The notes under the pieces are model-generated. The model was not told the DNA's origin. It did not search any database and saw nothing but the letters and a program-made list of their open reading frames with translations. Source: Caballeronia sordidicola (GTDB lineage Bacteria; Pseudomonadota; Gammaproteobacteria; Burkholderiales; Burkholderiaceae). From it: a stretch of 64,000 nucleotides of DNA. Position 1 is the first letter of the stretch; each line of letters starts with the position of its first letter. The DNA is taken from NCBI RefSeq assembly GCF_001544455.2, contig NZ_FCOC02000009.1, positions 1-64,000 on the forward strand, read 5' to 3'. The position numbers and the translations under genes were made by a program. Positions 8,801 to 17,237 of the stretch are shown piece by piece.

Positions 8801-9473
8801 TGGGCAGCACTTTCGCCACACGGCGTTCGAGTCCGCGCGACGCTGACGACGCGACAAACAGAATGGCAAAGTAGACTGCCGCCGTCGCGGAGAACACCTG
8901 CAGCGGCAAATTGGTTTGCAGCGTGGCATCTCGCGCGACCGTTGCGAGATCGTGCACCGCGATGATCGACATGAGCGAGGAGGCTTTCAACAGCATCGTG
9001 AATTCGTTGGTCAGCGGCGGTATGGAACGATAAAAAAGCTGCGGGAAAACAATGTACCTCCACACTTGAAACGCGGGCATGCCGAGCGCGCGCGCCGCCG
9101 GAATCTGTCCACGGCCAAGCGAATTCAATGCGCCGCGCAGGATCTCGGAGACATACGCCGCCGTGTTCAATGCAAGCGCAAGAATGCCTGCCTGTAGCGG
9201 CGAGATATTCAGGTTGAGCACCGCGGGCAACACGTAGTACGCCACCAGCATCTGGATCAGCGCGGGCGTGCCGCGTATCACGCTGACGTAGAGAATCACG
9301 AGCCACGCGAGCGCGCGGCCGCCATGCTGGCGTATGAGCAGCAGCGCCGCACCAATCAGGATGCCGAGCGCAAACGCGGCCACGCTCGACAAAACCGTCG
9401 TAACCGCACCCGCGATAACATCGTGGAAAAACGGCGCGAGCACGGCAAGGTGGCTGCCTAGAAAAGCAAACAT
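8790..9473 (-). CDS. Polar amino acid ABC transporter permease (subunit 1)
   Basis: A 227-residue permease of the HisQ/GlnP type. The cytoplasmic EAA-like loop reads LRGALNSLGRGQIPAARALGM, and IRGTPALIQMLVAYYV lies in an early helix. The start at 9473 (MFAFLGSHLAVL) is preferred over an upstream in-frame ATG, which would run into the 3' end of the binding-protein gene. It is followed by the second permease with overlap. No ATP-binding subunit gene is found in this cluster, so one must be supplied from elsewhere. Confidence 0.9.
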   Translation of the reverse strand: MFAFLGSHLAVLAPFFHDVIAGAVTTVLSSVAAFALGILIGAALLLIRQHGGRALAWLVILYVSVIRGTPALIQMLVAYYVLPAVLNLNISPLQAGILALALNTAAYVSEILRGALNSLGRGQIPAARALGMPAFQVWRYIVFPQLFYRSIPPLTNEFTMLLKASSLMSIIAVHDLATVARDATLQTNLPLQVFSATAAVYFAILFVASSASRGLERRVAKVLPNVH

Positions 9474-9486
9474 GCAGCGCTCCGCC

Positions 9487-10335
9487 TCAGACCGCGCCTT
9501 CGGGCAGATAGCCACTGGTTGGCAGGTTCATTGTGTAACCGAACCACTTCTTTTGCATCTGCGCGAGCTGACCGCTTTTCGTCAGTTCGGTAAGCGACGT
9601 GTTGATGAACGTGCGAATTTCCAGATCCTGCGGATTCGCGACCCATGCAAGCACTTTTGGTTCGCCAATCTTGCCGATCACGCGGAATTGCCCCGGCTCT
9701 TTCTTCATCAGCACAGCAACAATGTTCGACGGCATGATGCCAATATCGAGCGTCTTGTTTGTCAACGCGACCATGACATCCGGATATGCCTGGAACAACT
9801 TGATGTCGGCGTAGCCCGCGCCCTTGCTTTTCAGCTGTGTATCAAAAGCCTGCGCAATAGGCTGCGACGACGAACCCATCTGCGTGCCAACCACATGGCC
9901 CGCCGCGTCTTCGGCCTTGGCAATGGCATTGTCGCTGGAGCGCACGACCAGCACCGTATCGACAACGCCTACCGGTTCCGAGAAAGCAAAGCGCTTCGCG
10001 CGTTCCGGGTTGATGCCCACGCTCGTCGCAACGAAGTCGAACTTGTGTGTCATCAGGCCGGGCAGCAATCCCTGAAACGGCAGGTTGACCTGGTTGAGCG
10101 TCACGCCAAGCTTGCTCGCCATGTATTCCAGAATGTCGTGACCGTAGCCCACCACTTTGCCGTTTTCCACGAATTCAAAGGGCTCGTAAGCTGCCTCGGT
10201 TCCAACTGTAAGTTTGCCTCGCTTGCGAATGTCCGCGAGCGTTCCGCCTTCCGCGAAAGCGAAAGAGGGCAAGGCCATCGCGAGCGAAACGCCGCCGGCC
10301 ATGGTGATGAATTTGCGGCGGTCGAGCTTGATCAT
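9487..10335 (-). CDS. Amino-acid type ABC transporter substrate-binding protein
   Basis: A 282-residue periplasmic binding protein, family 3. The N-terminus MIKLDRRKFITMAGG resembles a twin-arginine signal and is followed by a hydrophobic stretch ending near SFAFA. The mature protein has the characteristic KLTVGTEAAYEPFEFVENGKVVG opening (broken here at TEAAYEPFEF) and DFVATSVGINPERAKRFAFS. ATG 10335 is chosen because upstream in-frame sequence is arginine-rich and lies in the divergent promoter region. First gene of the operon with two permeases, ureohydrolase and Rid protein. The divergent LysR gene starts 123 nt away. Confidence 0.9.
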   Translation of the reverse strand: MIKLDRRKFITMAGGVSLAMALPSFAFAEGGTLADIRKRGKLTVGTEAAYEPFEFVENGKVVGYGHDILEYMASKLGVTLNQVNLPFQGLLPGLMTHKFDFVATSVGINPERAKRFAFSEPVGVVDTVLVVRSSDNAIAKAEDAAGHVVGTQMGSSSQPIAQAFDTQLKSKGAGYADIKLFQAYPDVMVALTNKTLDIGIMPSNIVAVLMKKEPGQFRVIGKIGEPKVLAWVANPQDLEIRTFINTSLTELTKSGQLAQMQKKWFGYTMNLPTSGYLPEGAV

Positions 10336-10458
10336 GTGATTCCCCGAAAACGTTGAAAAGCATGGATGGGGAGAAATGTAGGTAGTCAAAAAAGTTTTGA
10401 AAAACCATTTTTTCGTTGTTATGGTTCCGGAAATCAAAACCTTCTTGGGCCTGCGTCG

Positions 10459-11343
10459 ATGAAAAAAATGGATCTGACCGAGCGCGACTTGCGTTCGCTG
10501 CGCGTATTTTGCGCGGCGGCGCAAGCAAGCGGATTCGCGGCGGCGGAGCGCGCCTTGTCAATGTCCAAGGCGTCGATCAGCAGGCATATCAACGAGGTCG
10601 AAACGCATCTCGGGCTCAAGCTATGCGAGCGTGGTCCCGGAGGATTCCAACTGACGGAGGGCGGGGAAGTCGCGCTGCGGGTAGCGTTGCAGGCACTTGA
10701 AGCGCTGGAGCGCATCAAGCCGGAAGTCGATGCCGTACGCGGAATCCTGTCCGGGCCGTTATTGCTGGGAACGTCGGAGCATGTGCTTACGCATGAGGGG
10801 TGCCGCATTTCGGAAGCGCTGGGCGAGTTGCACCGGATTGCGCCATTGGTCAGGCCGACGTTGTCGGTGATGACGTTCAGCGACCTGGGCGTGGCGCTTA
10901 CCGAACGCCGCGTGCAGATAGCCATTCGTGGCGCTTACAAACGAATCCGGGCGTTTCGGCATTACCCGCTTTTTACCGAGACGCATCGCGTGTTTTATCG
11001 GCCGGCGGCTGCGGGTGAAATTCGTGCAAATGAAGACACGCGCGTTTTACCCCTTGTTTACAGGCCTCATCCGTTCGTCGAGGATGCGCTCGCGACACAG
11101 GGATTCACACAGGGACTCGAAGTGAGCGGGCTGGAGGCCGTTGCCATGATGGTCGCTACCGGCCGCTACGTTGGCTTGTTGCCCGAGCACTATGCAGCGC
11201 AGCTTTCTCCCCGTTATGAGTTCGCGGTCCTGCCCGGATCACCGTTTTATTCCATGCCCTTTTGCGCCATCGTGGAAGAAGCGCGGCCTCTCACGCGCAG
11301 CGCGGAAGCGTTCCTGAATCTTTTGCTGGAGGTGCATCGTTAA
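10459..11343 (+). CDS. LysR-family transcriptional regulator
   Basis: A 294-residue regulator with an N-terminal winged helix (about residues 5-65; FCAAAQASGFAAAERALSMS and SISRHINEVETHLGLKLCERG) and a C-terminal periplasmic-binding-like sensor domain. It is divergent from the binding-protein/permease/ureohydrolase operon and most likely controls it with a substrate-related ligand. ATG 10459 was chosen, with ATG 10468 as an alternative. A longer reading from 10366 would cover the shared promoter region. Confidence 0.88.
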   Translation: MKKMDLTERDLRSLRVFCAAAQASGFAAAERALSMSKASISRHINEVETHLGLKLCERGPGGFQLTEGGEVALRVALQALEALERIKPEVDAVRGILSGPLLLGTSEHVLTHEGCRISEALGELHRIAPLVRPTLSVMTFSDLGVALTERRVQIAIRGAYKRIRAFRHYPLFTETHRVFYRPAAAGEIRANEDTRVLPLVYRPHPFVEDALATQGFTQGLEVSGLEAVAMMVATGRYVGLLPEHYAAQLSPRYEFAVLPGSPFYSMPFCAIVEEARPLTRSAEAFLNLLLEVHR

Positions 11344-11347
11344 GCGA

Positions 11348-12268
11348 TCAAGCGCTTCCAACGGATAGCTCGACAGGTGCGGTCTTGCCCCAGCGTACTG
11401 TCGCGAGCATTGACGCCACGACGATCAAGCCACCGCCAACCCACGCCATGACTGAAATTCTTTCGCCAAGCCAGAGCCACGCGAACAACGCGCCGAATGC
11501 GGGCTCGCTGCCCATCAACAATGCAACGCGGGTGGGACTGCTGCGCTTGATCGCATAGTTCTGGGCGAAGAACGCGAATAGCGTGCACGCAAGCACCAGA
11601 TAAAACACGCTGATCCAGAACGGTATATGGTCCGCCAAAGCAGGGATATGTTGCCATTGCCCTGGCGCGAAAACGAGGGCCACGGCGGCGCTACCAAATG
11701 CGACCACGCCAGATTGCACGGCTGTCACGGACAATGGCGGCAACGCGGAATCGCCCATGACACGCTTGGTCACGCACACATTAAGTGCACGCAGGAACGC
11801 GGCCGCCAGTATCAGCGCGTCGCCGGGATTGAAGACGAACTTGCCGTCATTCGCCAGCAACCACGCGCCCAATAGCGAGAGCGCAACCGCGCCCCATTCC
11901 ACGCGACCTGGCTTGCGCTTGAGCAGGAACCACTCCACCAGCGGCGTCAGCACGACGCACAGGCTGATCAGGAACGCGGCGTTAGCGGCGCGCGTGAGCA
12001 GCACGCCAAAAGTTTCACAAAGAAAAATTCCGAGCAACAACATGCCCGCTATCAACACGCCGCGCAAAGTCCGCGTATTAGCGTGACGCAAATGGAGCAA
12101 TGCCGGCGACAACACGACAAACGTCATGCCAAACCGCAATGTCAGCAAGCCCAACACCGGATAAAACACGAGTGCGTTCTTGACGACGCCGTAGCTCGTG
12201 CCCCATACCACGGCGACCAATAGCAGCATCAAATCGGATAGCAATAACAAGCGGTCTTGCTTAGGCAT
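11348..12268 (-). CDS. EamA/DMT-family transporter
   Basis: A 306-residue ten-helix inner-membrane protein with two EamA repeats. Repeat 1 starts with LLLVAVVWGTSYGVVKNALV, and repeat 2 ends with a GSEPAFGALFAWLWLGERIS motif typical of the RhaT/EamA family. Its stop lies only 4 nt beyond the stop of the converging LysR gene, and it is divergent from another LysR gene at 12412. Probably an exporter of amino acids or related metabolites. Confidence 0.88.
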   Translation of the reverse strand: MPKQDRLLLLSDLMLLLVAVVWGTSYGVVKNALVFYPVLGLLTLRFGMTFVVLSPALLHLRHANTRTLRGVLIAGMLLLGIFLCETFGVLLTRAANAAFLISLCVVLTPLVEWFLLKRKPGRVEWGAVALSLLGAWLLANDGKFVFNPGDALILAAAFLRALNVCVTKRVMGDSALPPLSVTAVQSGVVAFGSAAVALVFAPGQWQHIPALADHIPFWISVFYLVLACTLFAFFAQNYAIKRSSPTRVALLMGSEPAFGALFAWLWLGERISVMAWVGGGLIVVASMLATVRWGKTAPVELSVGSA

Positions 12269-12411
12269 GGCGGACCTCTATGAAAGAGTCCGTATTGTCG
12301 AGCGTTGCGCTTAAGGCGATAATCGGGTCCGGACGCACAGCTTTTGTGTCGCACATGCATTAATCAGGCGTCCAACTCCGTGCGTTTCACAACGCCACTG
12401 GCGACCAACCG

Positions 12412-13329
12412 ATGAACCCTACAGAACTCTTTGCGTTGCTTCCGGATATGGCTGTATTTGCGCGCGTTGTCGATTCCGGTAATTTTTCGGTGGCGGCGCG
12501 CCAGCTTGGCAGTACGCCTTCGACCGTGAGCCGCCAGATCAAGCGCCTTGAAGAAGCATTGGCAACGCGACTGCTGGAGCGCTCTACGCGCAAGGTGCGG
12601 GTCACCGAGTCAGGCGAACAGGTGGTTCGATACTGCCGCGACATGCTGAGCGCTGCTTCGGGCGCAGTGGATGCGGCGGGCTCACTTGCCGGGCGGCCGC
12701 AAGGCAAGGTCGGTCTTAGTGCGCCGACCGCTTTTGCAAAGACCGTGATTCATCCGTTAGTGCCGGAATTTTTGCGCACGTATGCAGATGTCGATCTGCA
12801 GTTGCTTTACGCGGATCATGAGGTCGATCCGCTTCATGACGACATCGACCTTGTTATCCGGTTGACGGAACATCCGCCGCCGGGTTTGGCGGGACGGCGG
12901 CTGGGCTCGGTTCGCTGGGTGTTATGTGCATCGCCGGCTTACTTGAAGGCTCGTGGCAAACCGCTGCATCCTCGCGATCTGGCGCAGCATGACTGCCTGT
13001 ACCTGGGCGAAACCGCCGATGACAATCGCTGGCGATTCCGCCGCGGTTCGGAGGCAGCGACCGTGGAGGTCCACGGGCGTTATATAGCGAATCACGCGGG
13101 GGCGAGGCTTGAGGCTGCGCTGCAAGACTTTGGCATTGCAAACCTGCCTGAGTTTACTGCTGAGGATTCGTTGTCGCGGGGTGAACTGGTGCAGGTGCTC
13201 GATGACTGGACGCTGGCGGCGCAGGCCTATGTGGGCGCGGTCTGGTTGCTTTATCCGCCGAACAGGTTTTTGCCGCCCAAGGTGCGGGTGTTGATCGATT
13301 ATCTGGTTGAGAAAGGCGTTGGGGCGTAA
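12412..13329 (+). CDS. LysR-family transcriptional regulator
   Basis: A 305-residue regulator of the CrgA/DmlR-like branch: FARVVDSGNFSVAARQLGST and VSRQIKRLEEALATRLLERS form the DNA-binding domain, and the sensor half contains LVIRLTEHPPPGLAGRRLG. Two partners are possible: the divergent DMT exporter (starts 143 nt away) or the class II aldolase gene 90 nt downstream on the same strand. Confidence 0.9.
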   Translation: MNPTELFALLPDMAVFARVVDSGNFSVAARQLGSTPSTVSRQIKRLEEALATRLLERSTRKVRVTESGEQVVRYCRDMLSAASGAVDAAGSLAGRPQGKVGLSAPTAFAKTVIHPLVPEFLRTYADVDLQLLYADHEVDPLHDDIDLVIRLTEHPPPGLAGRRLGSVRWVLCASPAYLKARGKPLHPRDLAQHDCLYLGETADDNRWRFRRGSEAATVEVHGRYIANHAGARLEAALQDFGIANLPEFTAEDSLSRGELVQVLDDWTLAAQAYVGAVWLLYPPNRFLPPKVRVLIDYLVEKGVGA

Positions 13330-13419
13330 ATGGTAAAACGCCATGCGCGAGCATTAGTGCCCTAAGCCATCCGTTTCTCTTCGCTATACTCAATACACTG
13401 AAACTCCACGGCAACCATC

Positions 13420-14208
13420 ATGGCTCACACGCTTTCAGTCGGTGCATCAAGCGAATCGTCCAAACCAATACGGCTCGATTCCGACGCGATCATGCGGGCG
13501 CGCATCGAGCTGGCGGCGTGTTTCCAGCTCGCCGCTCAGCGTGGATTCGAGGAAGGCGTTTGCAATCATTTTTCGGCGGTCGTACCAGGACACGACGACC
13601 TGTTCTTCGTCAATCCCTACGGATATGCGTTCGCGGAAATGACGGCGTCGCGCCTTCTCGTCTGTGATTTCGAAGGACATGTGATTGACGGCGTGGGCAA
13701 GCCCGAAGCAACGGCGTTTTTTATCCACGCGCGCCTGCATCGATCAAAACCGCGCCTGAAGGCGGCGTTCCATACCCACATGCCGAACGCGACTGCACTG
13801 TGTTTGCTGGAAGGGCCGCCGCTGCTTTGGCTCGGTCAAACCGCGCTCAAGTTCTATGGCCGTACCGCCGTCGACGAGCATTACAACGGTCTGGCATTGG
13901 ACACGTCGGAAGGGGACCGCATTGCTTCTGCAATGGGTGATGCCGATGTGCTTTTCCTCAAGAATCATGGCGTGATGGTGGGCGGCGCGAGCATCGCAGA
14001 AGCATGGGACGATCTCTATTATCTGGAGCGCGCGGCGGAGGTACAACTAAAGGCCATGGCAAGCAATCGCCCGCTCAAACCCATACCGCATGAAGTGGCG
14101 CAGCATGCCTACGAGCAGATGCGCCTAAGCGACGCGGAAAGCGCACGCGCACATCTGGACAGCGCGCTGCGCATATTGCGCAATCAGGGAAACAGGTTCG
14201 AGGAATAG
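13420..14208 (+). CDS. Class II aldolase/adducin family protein
   Basis: A 262-residue protein with full class II aldolase fold. FHTHMPNATALCLLEG carries the zinc-binding His-x-His pair and LKNHGVMVGG the third histidine. It resembles the product of 336-1145 but is clearly divergent. It lies downstream of a LysR gene on the same strand and ends at a strong hairpin. The actual substrate is not evident. Confidence 0.9.
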   Translation: MAHTLSVGASSESSKPIRLDSDAIMRARIELAACFQLAAQRGFEEGVCNHFSAVVPGHDDLFFVNPYGYAFAEMTASRLLVCDFEGHVIDGVGKPEATAFFIHARLHRSKPRLKAAFHTHMPNATALCLLEGPPLLWLGQTALKFYGRTAVDEHYNGLALDTSEGDRIASAMGDADVLFLKNHGVMVGGASIAEAWDDLYYLERAAEVQLKAMASNRPLKPIPHEVAQHAYEQMRLSDAESARAHLDSALRILRNQGNRFEE

Positions 14209-14227
14209 ATTATTTCGAATGTTCTGG

Positions 14228-14254
14228 AATGACGGCAGCGCCGCTGCCGTCATT
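14228..14254. terminator. Strong hairpin between convergent genes
   Basis: A perfect 12-bp stem, AATGACGGCAGC (14228-14239) and GCTGCCGTCATT (14243-14254), with a 3-nt loop. It sits between the stops of the class II aldolase and the HPP protein gene. No long U-tract follows on either strand, but the stability and location favour a bidirectional terminator. Confidence 0.7.
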
Positions 14255-14276
14255 GATCAAATACAACTCGGTTGAG

Positions 14277-14780
14277 TTACAACCACTTATGAGGCCATCG
14301 GTGGCCGCGCACGAAGTTATTGAAGACCAGCGCAATGACCAGCAGCACGCAAACCCCCGCCAACACCGGCACGAAAAAAAATCCCGCCGATGCATTGCCG
14401 CTCAACATGATCACAAGCGGATCAGCTCCGGCTGGAGGATGGATGCAGCGTCCAAGCTGCATGAGCCCGATAGCGAGTCCAACAGCCAGCGCCATCTGCC
14501 AGATCCCCGGTCCCGCCAGCCAGAACATGGCAAGCCCGACCGCGGCGGAAAGCAAATGGCCGAAGACGAGATTGCGCGGCTGGGCAAAGGCGCTATCGGG
14601 CGCGCCAAAAAGCAGCACGCTCGACGCACCGAATGGCGCGATCACCAGGGGACTGCTTGTGACATGCCCCAGCCATGCAAGCAATCCTATTGCGCACGTC
14701 CCGCCCAGAAAACCAAATAGTGCCTGTTTGAAGTGAGTTGGAGCGACGGCTGGCGCCGCTCTTGCAATCCGCTCGTTCAT
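14277..14780 (-). CDS. HPP-family integral membrane protein
   Basis: A 167-residue four- to five-helix membrane protein with the family hallmark CIHPPAGADPL (about residues 113-123) and the conserved LVIAPFGASSVLLFG segment. HPP proteins are poorly understood; plant members have been linked to nitrite transport in plastids. ATG 14780 (MNERIARAAP) is preferred because AAGGACG precedes it; an upstream ATG would add 12 residues. It follows the formate dehydrogenase gene on the same strand but is separated from it by a hairpin, so co-transcription is uncertain. Confidence 0.85.
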   Translation of the reverse strand: MNERIARAAPAVAPTHFKQALFGFLGGTCAIGLLAWLGHVTSSPLVIAPFGASSVLLFGAPDSAFAQPRNLVFGHLLSAAVGLAMFWLAGPGIWQMALAVGLAIGLMQLGRCIHPPAGADPLVIMLSGNASAGFFFVPVLAGVCVLLVIALVFNNFVRGHRWPHKWL

Positions 14781-14803
14781 AAGGTCTAACGTCCTTGCAA
14801 TCT

Positions 14804-14832
14804 GGCACGCCGCCAATGGAGGCCGGCGTGCC
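14804..14832 (-). terminator. Hairpin after the formate dehydrogenase gene
   Basis: GGCACGCCG (14804-14812) pairs with CGGCGTGCC (14824-14832), a 9-bp stem with an 11-nt loop, 8 nt beyond the formate dehydrogenase stop. There is no U-tract. It may terminate or attenuate transcription into the HPP gene. Confidence 0.5.
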
Positions 14833-14839
14833 GGTAACG

Positions 14840-16042
14840 TTATGCCTTCTTGTAACGGGCCGCTTCTTCAGAGCCCTTCGTCGCATTGCCTGCGCTGTAC
14901 GAGTGGGCGCCCACGCCGGCGAGACGGCCGCCATCGACGATCAGATACTCGTCGCGAATCGGCTCGTTGGCGAACCAGCATTCGAGAATCTCACGCGTAC
15001 CAGCCGCATAACGCGCCTGTGCGGAAAGCGTCGTGCCCGACGTATGCGGCGTCATGCCCTGATGCGGCATGGTGCGCCACGGATGATCGCTCGGCGCCGG
15101 TTGCGGGAACCAGACGTCGCCCGCATAACCCGCCAGTTGACCGCTTTCCAGCGCACGAACAATGGCGTCCCGATCCACGATCTTGCCGCGTGCCGTGTTG
15201 ATGATGTAGGCACCACGCTTCATCTTGTTGATCATCGCTTCGTTGAAGAGATGCTCGGTTTCCGGATGCAGCGGGCAGTTGATGGTGACGATATCGCAGA
15301 CTTTAGCAAGGGACTCGACAGTCGGATGCCACGTCGCGCCCAACTCGCGCTCGACGTTCTCCGGCAAGCGATGGCGATCGGTGTAATGCAGCTTGACGTC
15401 GAACGGCTTGAGGCGGCGCAACACAGCCGCACCAATGCGCCCGGCCGCTACCGTACCCACGTTCATGCCTTCCAGGTCGTATGCACGCGACACGCAATCC
15501 GCGATGTTCCAGCCGCCCTTCTTGACCCACTCATGCGAGGGCAGATAGTTGCGAACCTGCGAGAGGATCATCATTACAACGTGCTCAGCCACGCTGATGC
15601 TGTTGCAGAACGTGACTTCGGCAACGGTAATGCCACGGTCGATTGCAGCCTGCAGGTCGACGTGATCCGAGCCAATGCCTGCGGTCAGTGCAAGCTTCAG
15701 CTTGGGCGCTTTTGCAATGCGCTCAGCCGTCAGGTATGCGGGCCAGAACGGTTGTGAAATAACGATTTCGGCGTCGGCGAGTTCACGCTCGAACGTGGAA
15801 TTCGGGCCGTCTTTATCTGACGTGACAACGAGTGTGTGACCTTGCGATTCCAGGAACTTGCGCAGGCCCAGTTCGCCCGACACGCTGCCCAGCAATTCGC
15901 CCGGCTTGAAATCAATTGCCTTGGGCGTGGGTGCGGTTTGGCCGTCGTGATACTTCGTGATATTGGGAACGTCATCCCGCGCGTACTTCTTCGGCATTCC
16001 GTCAACGGGATCATCGTATAAAACGCATAGAACCTTGGCCAT
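14840..16042 (-). CDS. fdh: NAD-dependent formate dehydrogenase
   Basis: A 400-residue D-2-hydroxyacid dehydrogenase-type enzyme oxidising formate to CO2 with NAD+, with the same length and order as the well-known Pseudomonas sp. 101 enzyme. Visible are the opening AKVLCVLYDDPVDG, the substrate-side TAGIGSDHVDLQ and CNSISVAEHVV, the Rossmann segment GTVAAGRIGAAVLRRL, the catalytic arginine in NTARGK, the glutamine in WFPQPAPSDHPWR and the catalytic histidine in MTPHTSGTT. The acidic residue in HYTDRHRLPE predicts NAD+ rather than NADP+; the NADP-using Burkholderia stabilis enzyme has glutamine there. ATG 16042 matches the family N-terminus; a GTG four codons upstream is possible. A LysR-type dyad lies upstream. 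Confidence 0.96.
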   Translation of the reverse strand: MAKVLCVLYDDPVDGMPKKYARDDVPNITKYHDGQTAPTPKAIDFKPGELLGSVSGELGLRKFLESQGHTLVVTSDKDGPNSTFERELADAEIVISQPFWPAYLTAERIAKAPKLKLALTAGIGSDHVDLQAAIDRGITVAEVTFCNSISVAEHVVMMILSQVRNYLPSHEWVKKGGWNIADCVSRAYDLEGMNVGTVAAGRIGAAVLRRLKPFDVKLHYTDRHRLPENVERELGATWHPTVESLAKVCDIVTINCPLHPETEHLFNEAMINKMKRGAYIINTARGKIVDRDAIVRALESGQLAGYAGDVWFPQPAPSDHPWRTMPHQGMTPHTSGTTLSAQARYAAGTREILECWFANEPIRDEYLIVDGGRLAGVGAHSYSAGNATKGSEEAARYKKA

Positions 16043-16185
16043 GATTGTCTCCACTCCACTTTGATTTGATTAACACCGGCGCCTCTGGCGTAAGGCGCCG
16101 CCTCGTCGAACATGAGGTTGGTACGTCGACGAAGAGCAGTGTCGCGAAGTCGCGTCGGCGGGTCCAATCGTTTGGATGGATCAAG

Positions 16186-16204
16186 TGATAAGCACGTGTT
16201 ATCA
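16186..16204 (-). promoter_or_regulatory. LysR-type operator upstream of formate dehydrogenase
   Basis: TGATAA (16186-16191) and TTATCA (16199-16204) form a perfect 6-bp dyad around a 7-nt centre GCACGTG, containing the T-N11-A LysR box geometry. It lies about 145 nt upstream of the formate dehydrogenase start and just after the LysR gene. Binding by that LysR protein is inferred. Confidence 0.7.
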
Positions 16205-16244
16205 ACGCGCGCGAACGTGCGCTGCAGGCCTTTAAAGGCTTGGC

Positions 16245-17174
16245 TCAGGTTGTTTGAACAGGAGTCGGCACTAGCGCGTCGAAGTCGCGCTGAAGGTCGA
16301 GTTGCTCGACCGAGCGCCACATGGCGGCGACCAGGGGCGGCAGCGTATTGCGGTTGCGCGCAATCAGGCCAATGCCTCGGGTCAGTTCGGGCAGCAAGAG
16401 CGACGCACGCACGGCGTTGCCCACGGGAAGCACGCTTAGTAAACTGTGAGGAAATATGCTGTATAAACCGGCGTGCTGGATATGAGCATAGAGAGAGAGC
16501 AGTGAATCCGTCTCGAGCACGACGCGAGGCTGTACGTTTCCCCGCCGGAACGCAGCATTGATCACCTGACGGTTCTGCATTGTCGAAGTAAGCAGCCCAA
16601 GCGGCAATTCGCTGACATCGCTCCACGGCTGCGTAGGCGCGCTTGAATTCTTTCCGGCATGCGCAGGGGACAGCAGCATATAGCGTTCGAGATAGAGCGG
16701 CAGGACGCTAAAACCGGCTTGCACCTGATCGTCGAGATAGGTCAGGCCGACATCGAGTTCATATTCGTCAAGCTGGCGAAGTATGGCGTCGGAGCTTAAC
16801 GAGCGAACCTCGAAGCGCATGTCCGGATGCTCGCGCATGCAAGGCGCAAGCATGCGCGCTGTCACCGGCATGATGGTCGGAATCGCCCCGATGCGCAGTG
16901 TGCCGATGAGTTTCACTTGCGCGGCGGACGCGTCGTGCCGCATGTTCTGAAGCGACGCCAGTGTTTGTTTTGCCCATCCGAGCACCCGTTCGCCGTCTTC
17001 GGTAAACCCGACGAACCGCCGCGTTCGCTCGACAATCACCAGGCCAAGCTCTGCTTCCAGGGTGCGAATGGCCGAGGACAGCGCGGGCTGGGACACGTGG
17101 CAAGCCTCGGCCGCACGCGCAAAATGTTTCTCCCTTGCCAACGTGACGAGATACTCGAGCTGGCGAATGAACAT
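16245..17174 (-). CDS. LysR-family transcriptional regulator (likely of formate dehydrogenase)
   Basis: A 309-residue regulator. The DNA-binding domain is at residues 1-60 (LEYLVTLAREKHFARAAEAC, QPALSSAIRTLEAELG). The ligand domain contains LKIG-like GTLRIGAIPTIMPVTARML, and the overall pattern resembles CysB/OxyR-like and formate-dehydrogenase-linked regulators. It is upstream of the formate dehydrogenase gene on the same strand, with a LysR-type dyad in the 200-nt gap, so control of that gene is likely. Confidence 0.9.
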   Translation of the reverse strand: MFIRQLEYLVTLAREKHFARAAEACHVSQPALSSAIRTLEAELGLVIVERTRRFVGFTEDGERVLGWAKQTLASLQNMRHDASAAQVKLIGTLRIGAIPTIMPVTARMLAPCMREHPDMRFEVRSLSSDAILRQLDEYELDVGLTYLDDQVQAGFSVLPLYLERYMLLSPAHAGKNSSAPTQPWSDVSELPLGLLTSTMQNRQVINAAFRRGNVQPRVVLETDSLLSLYAHIQHAGLYSIFPHSLLSVLPVGNAVRASLLLPELTRGIGLIARNRNTLPPLVAAMWRSVEQLDLQRDFDALVPTPVQTT

Positions 17175-17237
17175 CGATTTCCTTGGGTTTGCTGTTTATC
17201 CGTCGAGATCCATCGCACGTCTTTGCGCCCGCGCGTG

